Of a DNA stretch of 64,000 nt, positions 35,345 to 44,261 are shown in pieces; within the stretch, counting starts at the first letter, position 1; the number at the start of each line of letters is the position of its first letter. The stretch spans positions 12,464 to 76,463 of the forward strand of contig JADJFK010000023.1 of the NCBI GenBank assembly GCA_016708585.1. The letters are read 5' to 3'. The stretch is from Sulfuritalea sp. (GTDB lineage Bacteria; Pseudomonadota; Gammaproteobacteria; Burkholderiales; Rhodocyclaceae). The notes beneath the pieces are model-generated. The model searched no databases, was not told where the DNA came from, and was given only the letters and a program-made list of their open reading frames with translations. The position numbers and the translations under genes are program-made.

Positions 35345-36489
35345 TGGCCGCCTTTCGACAGGAGCGGCGGACCCAAAGCGGACACAACCATGGGCAAGGA
35401 GAAAAATCGCGGCCGCGTCGCCGCATCGGAAAATGATTCCGCCAAGCTTTCCCTTGCCCGTGCGGCACATTGCCGATGTGTCGCCGGGCTGGTGACGGAG
35501 AAGTAGTCCACAAGCTTGCGCGCCAGTCCATCGACATCGCGCAACTCAAAAAGCATGCTCTTGTCGACGACAATTTCCGGCACGCCTCCGCAGTTGGTCG
35601 CCATCACGGGAACATCGGCAGCCATGGCTTCCAGCAATACCATGCCAAAAGGTTCGTGATCCGAGCTCAGGACAAAAAGATCGAAGGCCGAAAATGCCCG
35701 ACGCGCATTGGAAACTTGGCCAAGAAACCTGACGCTTGCGGATATTCCGAGTTCGCTGACCTGGGCTTGCAGTTTTGGCAGCAAGCGTCCGCTGCCGGCG
35801 ATTGCCAACAGCACACCTGAGGGCAGCGCAGGCACGGCCCTGGCAAAAGCGGCGATGAGAGTCGCCTGGTCTTTATCGGGGTGCAGGCGGCCGACATTGC
35901 CGATCACCGGCACATCCCGCGGCAAACCGAGGAGTTTGCGCGCATCTTCTCGTGACAACAGCTCCGCGCGCACCGCATCGATGTCGAGGCGATTGTGCAG
36001 GGTTTCGATGCGATCAGCCGGCCACTCCGGCAGGCGGCGGCGAATCTCGTCGCGCACGGCATCCGACACCGCCAGCAGGGTCAGTCGCCGGCGGAAAAGT
36101 CGCGCGAACCAGCGGCGGGGCAAACGGTCATAGTCGCCGAAGGCATGATGAACGCCAATGATAGACAATCGGGTCGCCAGGGCGGCAACGTAAGCCGGTT
36201 TGAATCGATGGGCGATGATCAACGAAAACCTGCGGCTGGCGACGATCCGCCGCAACTTTAGAATCGCAGAGAGTTTCAGCCCCCGCACATCGCTACTCTT
36301 CAGTCCCAGAAACGCCACCTCATCGGATGCCGCTCCTTGAACCACGGCTGCACTTTCCTCGCCGGTGAGAAAAACTGTCAGCACCTTGCAGGGACTGCCC
36401 TTGAACAGAACCGCATACTGGCGCGCGACATCTAGAAACGGGCCGCTGTAGCCATGGCAAAACTGCAATATCCAGTTCTCGGCCGGCAT
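35341..36489 (-). CDS. Glycosyltransferase family 4
   Basis: 382 residues from ATG 36489. N-terminal FCHGYSGPFLDVARQYAVLF and IIAHRFKPAYVAALATRLSI; C-terminal Rossmann half has IGNVGRLHPDKDQATLIAAF, SSDHEPFGMVLLEAMAADVP with the E-x7-E motif, and TNCGGVPEIV. In Pseudomonas core loci an enzyme of this kind next to the carbamoyltransferase adds an outer-core sugar, but the residue cannot be assigned. It starts one base after the stop of the carbamoyltransferase gene. Confidence 0.87.
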   Translation of the reverse strand: MPAENWILQFCHGYSGPFLDVARQYAVLFKGSPCKVLTVFLTGEESAAVVQGAASDEVAFLGLKSSDVRGLKLSAILKLRRIVASRRFSLIIAHRFKPAYVAALATRLSIIGVHHAFGDYDRLPRRWFARLFRRRLTLLAVSDAVRDEIRRRLPEWPADRIETLHNRLDIDAVRAELLSREDARKLLGLPRDVPVIGNVGRLHPDKDQATLIAAFARAVPALPSGVLLAIAGSGRLLPKLQAQVSELGISASVRFLGQVSNARRAFSAFDLFVLSSDHEPFGMVLLEAMAADVPVMATNCGGVPEIVVDKSMLFELRDVDGLARKLVDYFSVTSPATHRQCAARARESLAESFSDAATRPRFFSLPMVVSALGPPLLSKGGQ

Positions 36490-36490
36490 C

Positions 36491-38257
36491 TCATTCGCCG
36501 CCTTTGCCGTCCTTGACCACCAGCACATCCTCCATGACCAGATACTCCAGATCCGAGCCGAAAAACATGTTCAGGGCATCGGCCGGCGAGCAGATCATCG
36601 GCTCGCCGCGGCGGTTGAGCGAGGTGTTGAGCACGACGCCGTTGCCGGTGAGTTTTTCCAGTTCCAGCATCAGGTCGTAGTAGCGCGGATTGTGCTCGCG
36701 CCTGAGCACCTGCGCGCGCGAGGTGCCGTCCTCGTGCACAACTTCCGGCACACGCGACTTCCATTCTTCGGCGACCTCGAAGGTGAAGGTCATGAAGGGC
36801 GCCGGGTGATCCGACTGCAGCATCTGCGGTCCGACCGTGTCGAGCATCGAGGGGCAGAAGGGCCGCCAGCGTTCGCGGAACTTGATCTGCGCGTTGATGC
36901 GGTCGGCGACGCCGGCCACGCTCGGGCAACCGAGGATGGAGCGGCCACCCAAGGCACGCGGGCCGAACTCCATGCGGCCCTGGAACCAGGCCACCGGGTT
37001 GCCGTCGGCGAGGATGCGGGCAATTCTCTGCGGTATCGCCGTCTCGCCAGCGCCGACTTTTTCCCACCGGGGTTTTTCCGGGTGCGCCTCGCAGGCGGCG
37101 ATGACTTCTTCATTGGTATAGCGCGGACCCAGATAGACATGCTCCATCTTTTCCACCGGCACGCCGCGCTGCACAGAGACATAGGAGGCGGCGCCGATGG
37201 CGGTGCCGGAATCGCCCGAGGCGGGCTGGACGAAGAGCTCTTTCACCTCGGGGCGGGCGATGATCTTCTGGTTCAGCTTGACGTTGAGCGCGCCGCCGCC
37301 GGCGAAGGCCAGCTTGCCGGTTTCGCGCAGGATGTCGCCCAGGTAGTAATCCATCATCTGCAGCGACAGGTCCTCGAACAGCTTCTGCATGCTGGCCGCA
37401 TAGTGGATGTAGGGGTCGTCGGCGATGTCGCCGGCCCGCATCGGGCCTAGCCATTCGACCAGTTTCGGCGAGAAGTAGTAGCCCTTGCCGGCTTCCTTGT
37501 AGCGGCGCAGGCCGATCACGTTGGCGTAGTCGGTATTGACGACCAGTTCGCCGTTCTCGAATTTCGCCAGGCGCGAAAAATCGTAGCGCGTCGCGTCGCC
37601 GTAGGGCGCCATGCCCATGACCTTGTATTCGCCGTCGAGCATTTCGAAACCGAGGTATTCGGTGATCGCGCCGTAGAGGCCGCCCAGCGAATCGGGGTCG
37701 AAGAATTCCTTGATCTTGTGGATGCGCCCGTTCTCGCCGTAGCCGAAAAAGGTGGTGGCGTACTCGCCCTTGCCGTCGATGCCGAGGATCGCGGTTTTTT
37801 CGCGGAATCCCGAGCAGTGGTAGGCGCTGGAAGCGTGGCTCAGGTGGTGCTCGACCGGCACGATCTCGGCCCTGGCGAGGTCGAAGCCGAGTTCCTGCAG
37901 GCAAGCCTCGATGCGCTTCCGGTAGCGATAAAAGCGCCGGTTGCCGGCGAAGAGGGCGTCCAGCCCGCGATCGGGGGCATACCAGTAGCGCTGCGTATAG
38001 TGCCAACGCGCCGGCCCGAAGATGCTGATCGGCGCAAACGGGATCGCCACCGCATCGACGTCGGCCGGCCGGATGCCGGCGAAGTCGAGGCAGAATTTCG
38101 CCGCTTCGAAGGGCATGCGGCCCTTGGCATGCTTGTCGCGCAGGAAGCGCTCTTCCTCGGCGGCCGCCACCAGCTTGCCGTCGATGTAGAGCGCTGCGGA
38201 AGGGTCATGCGAGACTGCGCCGGACAGTCCAATTACAGTCAGTGCCAAGTAGGTCAA
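36491..38257 (-). CDS. Carbamoyltransferase (WapO/NodU type)
   Basis: 588 residues. VSHDPSAALYIDGKLVAAAE, VEHHLSHASSAYHCSG, GIDGKGEYATTFFGYGENGR, MLDGEYKVMGMAPYG and FAGGGALNVKLN form the ATP/carbamoyl site; EFGPRALGGRSILGC and NTSLNRRGEPMIC are the C-terminal motifs. A homologue in the P. aeruginosa core locus carbamoylates heptose II of the inner core. A short insert, EKVGAGETAIP near residue 400, is encoded by the 24-bp repeat. It is the first gene of a minus-strand operon with two glycosyltransferases and the GT-C gene. Confidence 0.92.
   Translation of the reverse strand: MTYLALTVIGLSGAVSHDPSAALYIDGKLVAAAEEERFLRDKHAKGRMPFEAAKFCLDFAGIRPADVDAVAIPFAPISIFGPARWHYTQRYWYAPDRGLDALFAGNRRFYRYRKRIEACLQELGFDLARAEIVPVEHHLSHASSAYHCSGFREKTAILGIDGKGEYATTFFGYGENGRIHKIKEFFDPDSLGGLYGAITEYLGFEMLDGEYKVMGMAPYGDATRYDFSRLAKFENGELVVNTDYANVIGLRRYKEAGKGYYFSPKLVEWLGPMRAGDIADDPYIHYAASMQKLFEDLSLQMMDYYLGDILRETGKLAFAGGGALNVKLNQKIIARPEVKELFVQPASGDSGTAIGAASYVSVQRGVPVEKMEHVYLGPRYTNEEVIAACEAHPEKPRWEKVGAGETAIPQRIARILADGNPVAWFQGRMEFGPRALGGRSILGCPSVAGVADRINAQIKFRERWRPFCPSMLDTVGPQMLQSDHPAPFMTFTFEVAEEWKSRVPEVVHEDGTSRAQVLRREHNPRYYDLMLELEKLTGNGVVLNTSLNRRGEPMICSPADALNMFFGSDLEYLVMEDVLVVKDGKGGE
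37038..37062. repeat. 24-bp dispersed repeat inside the WapO-like gene
   Basis: GCCGTCTCGCCA followed by GCGCCGACTTTTT. On the gene strand it reads EKVGAGETAI, between HPEKPRW and PQRIARIL, where the first carbamoyltransferase has no equivalent peptide. Confidence 0.7.
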
Positions 38258-38398
38258 TGAGCGGTGGGGGGGCGTGAGGCCAGCGCGCCGCTCGACGGAT
38301 ATCTCCAGGCGCTGATCGTCACCTGATCGTAGCGCTCCCTCCTCTTAAGGCCTGATTAATCTTGCCGGCGGAAGATGTCGTTTTGGGGAGCCAAAGCG

Positions 38399-40300
38399 AT
38401 GCCAGCACTGCCTTCACCAGCCTGTATCAGCCGCTATTATCTGGTCACGTGGCTGGGCGTGATTGCCCACGTCAGCCGCTTCACTTCGCACGAGCAATAC
38501 GCCGATCCGTTCACGGCCCTGTGGACACTGGCCGTGACGGCAAGCTATTCGATGTTCTACCTGCTGCCATCGATTGCCGGCGGCTACCTGTGTTACTGGT
38601 TGCTGGGCCGCTCGAAAAGTCCGCGCTCCGGAAACCTGCTGCTGGCGACGACGCTTGTCGCGCTGCCCGGGCTGACCCATGTCGGGCTGTTTGCCGATCG
38701 CCTGATCCACGACATGTACGGCTTCCATATCAACGGCTTCGTGGTCGACCTCCTGCTGACGCCGGGCGGCATCGACTCGCTGGGGGCGACCGCCAGCACC
38801 CAGCTGACGGCCGGCCTGATCGTCGCGGCCCTGCTGGCGTTCCAGGGCCTGGTCTATTACTGGCTGGTCGCGCGCGGCGCCCACGGCACCCCATCGTCAC
38901 GCCCCCTGCCGCGCCTGCTGCGCTGGCGCTGGCTGTTCTTCCTGATACTGACGGCGAGCATGGGCGAACGCGTTGCCTACGGCTACAGCTCCGCGATCAA
39001 CTACCAGCCCATCCTGTTTGCCGGCGAACGCTATCCGATGTACTTGCCGATGTCGTTTCGCAAGCTGGCGGCCAAGATGGACATCGGCGAAGCCCGGAAG
39101 ACGGCGGATGGACTGCATGTCAAGAACAGCGCGCTGAACTACCCGCTGGCGCCGCTGGATGTCGACAGTTCCGTGCGGCCGCCGAACATCGTCTGGCTGG
39201 TGGCCGAGTCGCTGCGCTACGACATGCTCGATCCGAAGATCATGCCGCGGTTGTGGGACTTCTCGCAGCAGGCACTGCGCCTGGAGCAGCATTACAGCGG
39301 CGGCAACCTGACCCAGATGGGCGTCTTCTCGATGTTCTACGGGCTTTACGGCAACTACTGGTTCCCGATGCACTCCGCGCGCCGTGCCCCGGTGCTGATG
39401 GACGTGATGCAGCAGCGCGGCTACCAGTTCAGCCTGCACACCAGCCAGCGCTTCACCTTTCCCGCCTTCGACAAGACGATCTTCGTCGGCATGGACCCGA
39501 AGGACATGCATGCCTTGTCCGGCGGTGCGCCCGCCTGGCAGCGCGACCAGGAAAACATCAGGAACATGCTGGGCTTCATCGACAAGCGCGATGAAACGAA
39601 ACCCTTCATGACCTACATGTTCTTCGAGTCGACCCACGCCGCCTACGATTTCCCGCCGGATTCGGTGATCGCGAAACCCTATCTCGAAGACCTCAACTAC
39701 CTGACGACGGATTTCAAGGTCGACATCCAGCTGATCAAGAACCGCTATCTCAACGCCTCGCACCATGTCGACCAGCAGATCGGGCGCGTCATCGAGCACC
39801 TGAAGCAGAAGCAGCTGCTCGACAACACGGTGATCATCGTCCTCGGCGACCACGGCGAGGAGTTCATGGAGCGCAGCCGCTGGGGCCATAGCGCCGAATT
39901 CAACCGCTTCCAGACCGGCACGCCGGCGGTCATCTGGGCGCCCGGCAACAAGGCGCGCGTGGTGAGCGGGATCACCAGCCACCTCGACATCCCGGCCACC
40001 CTGATGCCGCTGCTCGGCGTGCGCAATCCACCGTCCGATTATTCGCAAGGCATGAACCTGCTGGATCCCGGCTACCACCGCGAGTACGCGGTCGCGGCGG
40101 ACTGGAACCGGCTCGCGTACCTGGGCGAGAAGGTCAAGGTAGCCTTTCCCATCAATGCCACCGGCAGCGCCAAGCGCGACGAGGTCACCGACGGCAATGA
40201 CCATGCAATTGCCGACGCGGACCAGGCCAAGCGCAACATTAGCCCTGCCATCGCAGAAATGATGCAGAACCTGACGCGCTTCAGTCGGCCGAAGGGTTGA
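38399..40300 (+). CDS. Membrane-bound sulfatase-fold protein (YejM/PbgA-like)
   Basis: 633 residues from ATG 38399, which has GGGGAG eight bases upstream; ATG 38375 is in frame. Five membrane helices (for example IVAALLAFQGLVYYWLVARG) are followed by a periplasmic alkaline-phosphatase-fold domain: VWLVAESLRYDML, GGNLTQMGVFSMFYGLYGNY and VIIVLGDHGEEFMERSRWGH. YejM senses periplasmic LPS and controls LpxC; it has lost sulfatase metal ligands. Here the Thr nucleophile position reads NLTQMG, so catalysis remains possible. It is divergent from the carbamoyltransferase operon. Confidence 0.82.
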   Translation: MPALPSPACISRYYLVTWLGVIAHVSRFTSHEQYADPFTALWTLAVTASYSMFYLLPSIAGGYLCYWLLGRSKSPRSGNLLLATTLVALPGLTHVGLFADRLIHDMYGFHINGFVVDLLLTPGGIDSLGATASTQLTAGLIVAALLAFQGLVYYWLVARGAHGTPSSRPLPRLLRWRWLFFLILTASMGERVAYGYSSAINYQPILFAGERYPMYLPMSFRKLAAKMDIGEARKTADGLHVKNSALNYPLAPLDVDSSVRPPNIVWLVAESLRYDMLDPKIMPRLWDFSQQALRLEQHYSGGNLTQMGVFSMFYGLYGNYWFPMHSARRAPVLMDVMQQRGYQFSLHTSQRFTFPAFDKTIFVGMDPKDMHALSGGAPAWQRDQENIRNMLGFIDKRDETKPFMTYMFFESTHAAYDFPPDSVIAKPYLEDLNYLTTDFKVDIQLIKNRYLNASHHVDQQIGRVIEHLKQKQLLDNTVIIVLGDHGEEFMERSRWGHSAEFNRFQTGTPAVIWAPGNKARVVSGITSHLDIPATLMPLLGVRNPPSDYSQGMNLLDPGYHREYAVAADWNRLAYLGEKVKVAFPINATGSAKRDEVTDGNDHAIADADQAKRNISPAIAEMMQNLTRFSRPKG

Positions 40301-41201
40301 TGGCGGCTGCCTGCTGCCGCGGGCCATACCTGTCGCAATGGTCGGCGATCACCGTCGCCAGGCGCGGCATCAGGGCCTCGGGGAAATCGTGGCCCATGCC
40401 CTCGATCACCAGCAGTTCCGCACCGGGGATGTTCTGCGCCGTATCGCGGCCGGCGGCGAGCGGTACCAGCGGATCGTCGGCGCCGTGGATCACCAGGGTC
40501 GGCGCCATGATGGTGCGCAGTTGCCGGCGCCGGTCGCCGGAGGCGATGCTGGCCAGCAACTGGCGCGCCACACCGGCCGGATAGTAGGCGCGGCGCACGC
40601 TGCGGCCGATGTGCAGGCGCAGCGCCTCGCGCGTCGACGGGTAGGCCGGGCTGCCGATCACGCCAAACATGTCGACCATGTGTTCGATCACCGCCTCGGG
40701 ATCCTTCGGGTCGGCCGGCCGGCTCAGCAGCGTCTTGCGCGCCGCCTTGGTCGGCTTCGAGACGCGGCGGTTGCCGGAGGTGGACATGATCGATGTCAGG
40801 CTCAGCACGCGCTGCGGGAACTTTGCCGCCAGCACCTGCGCGATCATGCCGCCCATCGAGGCGCCGACGACGTGCGCCCGTTCCAGTCCCAGCCGATCCA
40901 TCAGGCCGATGGTGTCGCCCGCCATGTCCTCCAGCGTATAGGGCGTACGCACCGGCAGGCCCAGCGCGGCGGCGGCCATGGCCAGCAGCAGGTTGCCGCG
41001 CTTCTTCCCGACCACGCGGCCCGACAGGCCGCAGTCGCGGTTGTCGAAACGGATCACGCGGTAGCCGCGCGCCACCAGGGCTTCACAAAAGGAATCGGGC
41101 CAGCCCGTAAGCTGCATGCCGAGACCCATGATCAGCACGATGGCCGGCCGGGCCGGATCGCCGAGCGACTCGTATTCGATGTGCAGCGGCGCTGCCGTCA
41201 T
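40281..41201 (-). CDS. Alpha/beta hydrolase
   Basis: 306 residues. The oxyanion strand is IVLIMGLGMQLTGWP, the nucleophile elbow is VVGASMGGMIAQ (Ser), an Asp in VIHGADDPLVP and the His in GMGHDFPEAL complete the triad. RVIRFDNRDCGLSGRV is typical of the family related to 3-oxoadipate enol-lactonases and lipases. It follows the wax ester synthase gene by three bases in the same direction, so it may act on neutral lipids. Its end overlaps the end of the sulfatase-fold gene by 20 bases. Confidence 0.85.
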   Translation of the reverse strand: MTAAPLHIEYESLGDPARPAIVLIMGLGMQLTGWPDSFCEALVARGYRVIRFDNRDCGLSGRVVGKKRGNLLLAMAAAALGLPVRTPYTLEDMAGDTIGLMDRLGLERAHVVGASMGGMIAQVLAAKFPQRVLSLTSIMSTSGNRRVSKPTKAARKTLLSRPADPKDPEAVIEHMVDMFGVIGSPAYPSTREALRLHIGRSVRRAYYPAGVARQLLASIASGDRRRQLRTIMAPTLVIHGADDPLVPLAAGRDTAQNIPGAELLVIEGMGHDFPEALMPRLATVIADHCDRYGPRQQAAAINPSAD

Positions 41202-41204
41202 CGC

Positions 41205-42740
41205 TCAGCGAACCGCGGCACGGACGGTGGCCTTGCGCACCGAGGTTTTGCCGACGCCCGCAACTGCCGCGCGACGCGAAGCCTTCGCCGCGGCGGCACG
41301 CGGCTTGCGCCGTGCAGCGGGGCGCACCCGCGCCAGGTATTCCTGGAAGCTCTCGCGCAGGCACTGGGCGAAGACATCCGGATCGGGTAACTGCTCGTAA
41401 CAGCAGGTGAAGGAGATGACGATCATCTCGCTGTAACTGGTCACCGAAAAAACCAGGCCCATGCCGTCGGAAATCGGCATGATCGCCGACAGGTAGGTCA
41501 GTCGCGCGCCCTGCAGATAGAGCGGCTGCTGCTGGCCGGGCACGTTGGTGATGGCGCAGTTGGCCAGCGGCGCCCAGTTGCCGAGCAGGGCCGACGCCGA
41601 ACGCAGCATCTTGCTGGTGACGGCAATCGCGGCCGAGGGCGCGTGCTCGGCCAGTTCGACCAGCTCGCGGGCGCTGACCGCCTGCGCCATGACGTCCGAC
41701 GAGGAACTCAAGGCCCGGATCGCCGCCAGGCGCTCGACCGGATCGGCGATGTCGGTGCCGAGGCTCAGCCGCACCCAGGAAAACATTGCCTCGCCAGCGG
41801 CATCGTCCGCCTTGCGACCCTTGGCGCGCACGCCCACCGGCACCGCCGCAACCAGGCTTTCCCCGGGAAGCTCGCCCTGCAGGTCGAGGTAGCGACGCAG
41901 GCCGCCGGCGCATACGGCAAGGACGACGTCATTGACCGTGGCGCCGTCGGCGAGGCTGCGGATGGCCTTGAAATCCCTCAGGGAGAAGCGCCGCGTATCG
42001 AACACGCGATGCGGGGAGACCTCGCTGTTGAAGCGCGTCATGGGAAACTCCTGCGGGCGGGCAAGGAATTCTCCGGCAAAGGTGCGCACCGCGGATTTGA
42101 CCGTGGCCCAGCTGCGTTTTGCGGGTTTGGCCATGCGCAAGGGAAAGGTCGCGACGTTGGCACCGGCGCGCAGCAGCAGGCCGACATTGCCCGGCGGCGC
42201 TTCGGGGAACCAGGGTGCGGGCGGTGCCGGTGGCGGCGAATCCGCCGAGATGTCGTGCAGCAAGGCGGTTATTTCGTTGCCGCGATCGACATCGATCGCG
42301 GCATGGTGGACCTTCAGCAGCACGGCAAAGCTCCCGACCGGCAGGTCGAGAAAGCTGTCGAGTCCTTCGATCACGTACATCTCCCACAACGGGCGCTGCA
42401 AGTCGAGCGGCCGGGCGTGGATGCGCGCGGCCTGGATGCAGAACTGGCGCCAGTCGCCCGGCTTGGGCAGGGCGATGTGGCGCACGTGGTATTCGATGTC
42501 GAAGCCCTCGTCCTCGATCCAGTACGGGTAGTCGAGGTCGAGCGGCACGCGCCGGATCTTCTCGCGGAACACCGGCAGCCGGCCGAGGCGGCCCTCGACA
42601 TGCGCCAGTATCTGCTTGAAGCGCACCACGCCGCCCGGCGCCGTGGACTGGTCGTAGATGTGCAGCAGCGTGACGTTCGAATTGGCGTGGGCGCTGTCCG
42701 AATAGATGTAGGCGGCATCGTGTTCGCTGAGTTGTCGCAT
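41205..42740 (-). CDS. Wax ester synthase/diacylglycerol acyltransferase (WS/DGAT)
   Basis: 511 residues. The catalytic motif HHxxxD is seen in LLKVHHAAIDVDRGNEITAL; the start LSEHDAAYIYSDSAHANSNV and the C-terminal NVPGQQQPLYLQGARL and PISDGMGLVFSVTSYSEMI are family landmarks. The final 45 residues are a basic Ala/Lys/Arg-rich tail not needed for the fold. It transfers acyl groups from CoA to alcohols or diacylglycerol. Two alpha/beta hydrolases flank it on the same strand, which suggests a storage-lipid module. Confidence 0.88.
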   Translation of the reverse strand: MRQLSEHDAAYIYSDSAHANSNVTLLHIYDQSTAPGGVVRFKQILAHVEGRLGRLPVFREKIRRVPLDLDYPYWIEDEGFDIEYHVRHIALPKPGDWRQFCIQAARIHARPLDLQRPLWEMYVIEGLDSFLDLPVGSFAVLLKVHHAAIDVDRGNEITALLHDISADSPPPAPPAPWFPEAPPGNVGLLLRAGANVATFPLRMAKPAKRSWATVKSAVRTFAGEFLARPQEFPMTRFNSEVSPHRVFDTRRFSLRDFKAIRSLADGATVNDVVLAVCAGGLRRYLDLQGELPGESLVAAVPVGVRAKGRKADDAAGEAMFSWVRLSLGTDIADPVERLAAIRALSSSSDVMAQAVSARELVELAEHAPSAAIAVTSKMLRSASALLGNWAPLANCAITNVPGQQQPLYLQGARLTYLSAIMPISDGMGLVFSVTSYSEMIVISFTCCYEQLPDPDVFAQCLRESFQEYLARVRPAARRKPRAAAAKASRRAAVAGVGKTSVRKATVRAAVR

Positions 42741-42761
42741 GCGGGTCCTTCGATGGAAGAT

Positions 42762-43667
42762 TCAGACAGCGGGAGACGTCGCGTCGCGCCCGGACGCACC
42801 CGAGGTCGCACGCCATATGCGGCCAAGCAGACCGTCCGGGCGGAAGGGCTGCCAGGCGCCTTCCGGCTGGGCCAGGCGGTCGGCGACGACGGCCAGCACG
42901 ATGCCGTTGAAGCCCAGGCCGAGATGGCTGCCCGGCACCCGGATGTTCTCGTGGAAAGCCGGATCGCCGTCGATGGTGGCTTCCTGCGGCGGCACCACGC
43001 CGTCGCCCAGCGAATACAGGCAACTGGTCGGAAGCTCCAGCCGGCGCTGCTCGCGCAGGGTCTTGGCGCGCGGCTGCATGACGTGGGCCGCCGGTCCGAG
43101 GCGATGCGAAATCACGCGGTAGAGCGCCTTGACGGCTGCCGGCGACTGGCTGCCGCCGGCATCGACGCTGACCGGGCTGCCCAGGGTGATGATGGAACGC
43201 ACGCATTCCAGCGCGTTCTCGGCGCCGTAGAGCGAAAACACGCCGCCCAGGCTCCAGCCGACCACGCTCACCTTGCGCCCGGTGATGTGGTGCAGGTAAC
43301 GGATCTTTTGCGGCAGGGCGCTGGCATGCTTGCTGCGGAAACCCAGGTTGCGCCCGAGGCCCCAGGTGTGAACGTCATAGCCCTTGCTCCGCAGGAACAG
43401 CTTCAGGGCGATCAGGGTCTTGTCGTCGGCCATGAAGCCGGGCAGCAGCAGCACCGGATGGCCGTCGCCGCGCGGCGCCTTGAGCAGCAACGGCAGGGAT
43501 GCCGGCAGCAGCGCCATTTCGAACAGGGCGCGCGGCTCCAGCATCGAGTTCAGTGCGCGGGGCTTGCCGATGTGCGGATGGCGAACGACCGGGAGGCGAT
43601 GAGGCAAGCCCTCCGCCCTGGCTGCCGGCCGTACCGGTGACGACTCCTTCCGCCGCGTCGCGCTCAT
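42762..43667 (-). CDS. Alpha/beta hydrolase (PHA/lipase-like)
   Basis: 301 residues. HPVLLLPGFMADDKTLIALK starts the core fold; the nucleophile elbow is VVGWSLGGVFSLYG; an Asp in SLGDGVVPPQEA and the His in VPGSHLGLGFNG complete the triad. The first 40 residues are basic and variable. It lies 21 bases upstream of the WS/DGAT gene, so co-transcription is likely. Esters or acylglycerols are the probable substrates. The 178 bases upstream (43668-43845) show no gene. Confidence 0.82.
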   Translation of the reverse strand: MSATRRKESSPVRPAARAEGLPHRLPVVRHPHIGKPRALNSMLEPRALFEMALLPASLPLLLKAPRGDGHPVLLLPGFMADDKTLIALKLFLRSKGYDVHTWGLGRNLGFRSKHASALPQKIRYLHHITGRKVSVVGWSLGGVFSLYGAENALECVRSIITLGSPVSVDAGGSQSPAAVKALYRVISHRLGPAAHVMQPRAKTLREQRRLELPTSCLYSLGDGVVPPQEATIDGDPAFHENIRVPGSHLGLGFNGIVLAVVADRLAQPEGAWQPFRPDGLLGRIWRATSGASGRDATSPAV

Positions 43668-43845
43668 GACTCCCTCTGGAAAAACCCGGCAGCGGGCAAG
43701 GACCCCGCCGCATGGCCGCCGGCGGGAAGTTCATGCCTTCCCGATGAAATCGCCCCACGGGCCAGTCTAATCCGAATCCGCCGTGACGCGATTCCACCCG
43801 GCACGTGCCACCACGCACCGGGCGCCGCCGCGCGATGCGTCCGCC

Positions 43846-44247
43846 TCAGCGCGACGTGCATGCCTTGCCATCCGCCGTTTCCGTCCGCAGCAAGGATACC
43901 GCCTCCGCCACCGTCTGCCCCGCCACCAGACCCGCCGCCCCGGCCTCCGCATTGAGCGCCGTAACAACGCCACACTGAAAACCATCCAGCGCATCGCCGA
44001 TGCGCGCCGTGTCATGGCCGTAGGCCGCGGCCGCGATGCCCGCCTGTTCCAGCGCCTGCAGCGCGACGATGCCGGCCGCCTCCTTGCCGATCCCGGCGTC
44101 ATTGAAAAAAATCGCCCGGGGAGCCGGCCGGACGGCCAGGGCGAAGAGGGCGGCAGAACGCCCCCCGTGCGAGCCGGAAACAATCACCGCACGGCCCATG
44201 GCCGCGGTGATTTCGGTTATCGAGTCGATCAGATGGAGGGCGCGCAT
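43846..44247 (-). CDS. Conserved hypothetical protein
   Basis: 133 residues from ATG 44247. RALHLIDSITEITAAMGRAV, VSGSHGGRSAALFALAVRPA, IFFNDAGIGKEAAGIVALQA and YGHDTARIGDALDGFQCGVV look like a compact Rossmann-like fold with a Gly-rich loop and a conserved NDAG motif. No named family is recognised. It sits 14 bases after the dnaQ stop on the same strand, and its final residues are variable. Proteins with this pattern occur in amino-acid or cofactor contexts, but no reaction is inferred. Confidence 0.7.
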   Translation of the reverse strand: MRALHLIDSITEITAAMGRAVIVSGSHGGRSAALFALAVRPAPRAIFFNDAGIGKEAAGIVALQALEQAGIAAAAYGHDTARIGDALDGFQCGVVTALNAEAGAAGLVAGQTVAEAVSLLRTETADGKACTSR

Positions 44248-44261
44248 CGGCGGTCCCCGCG

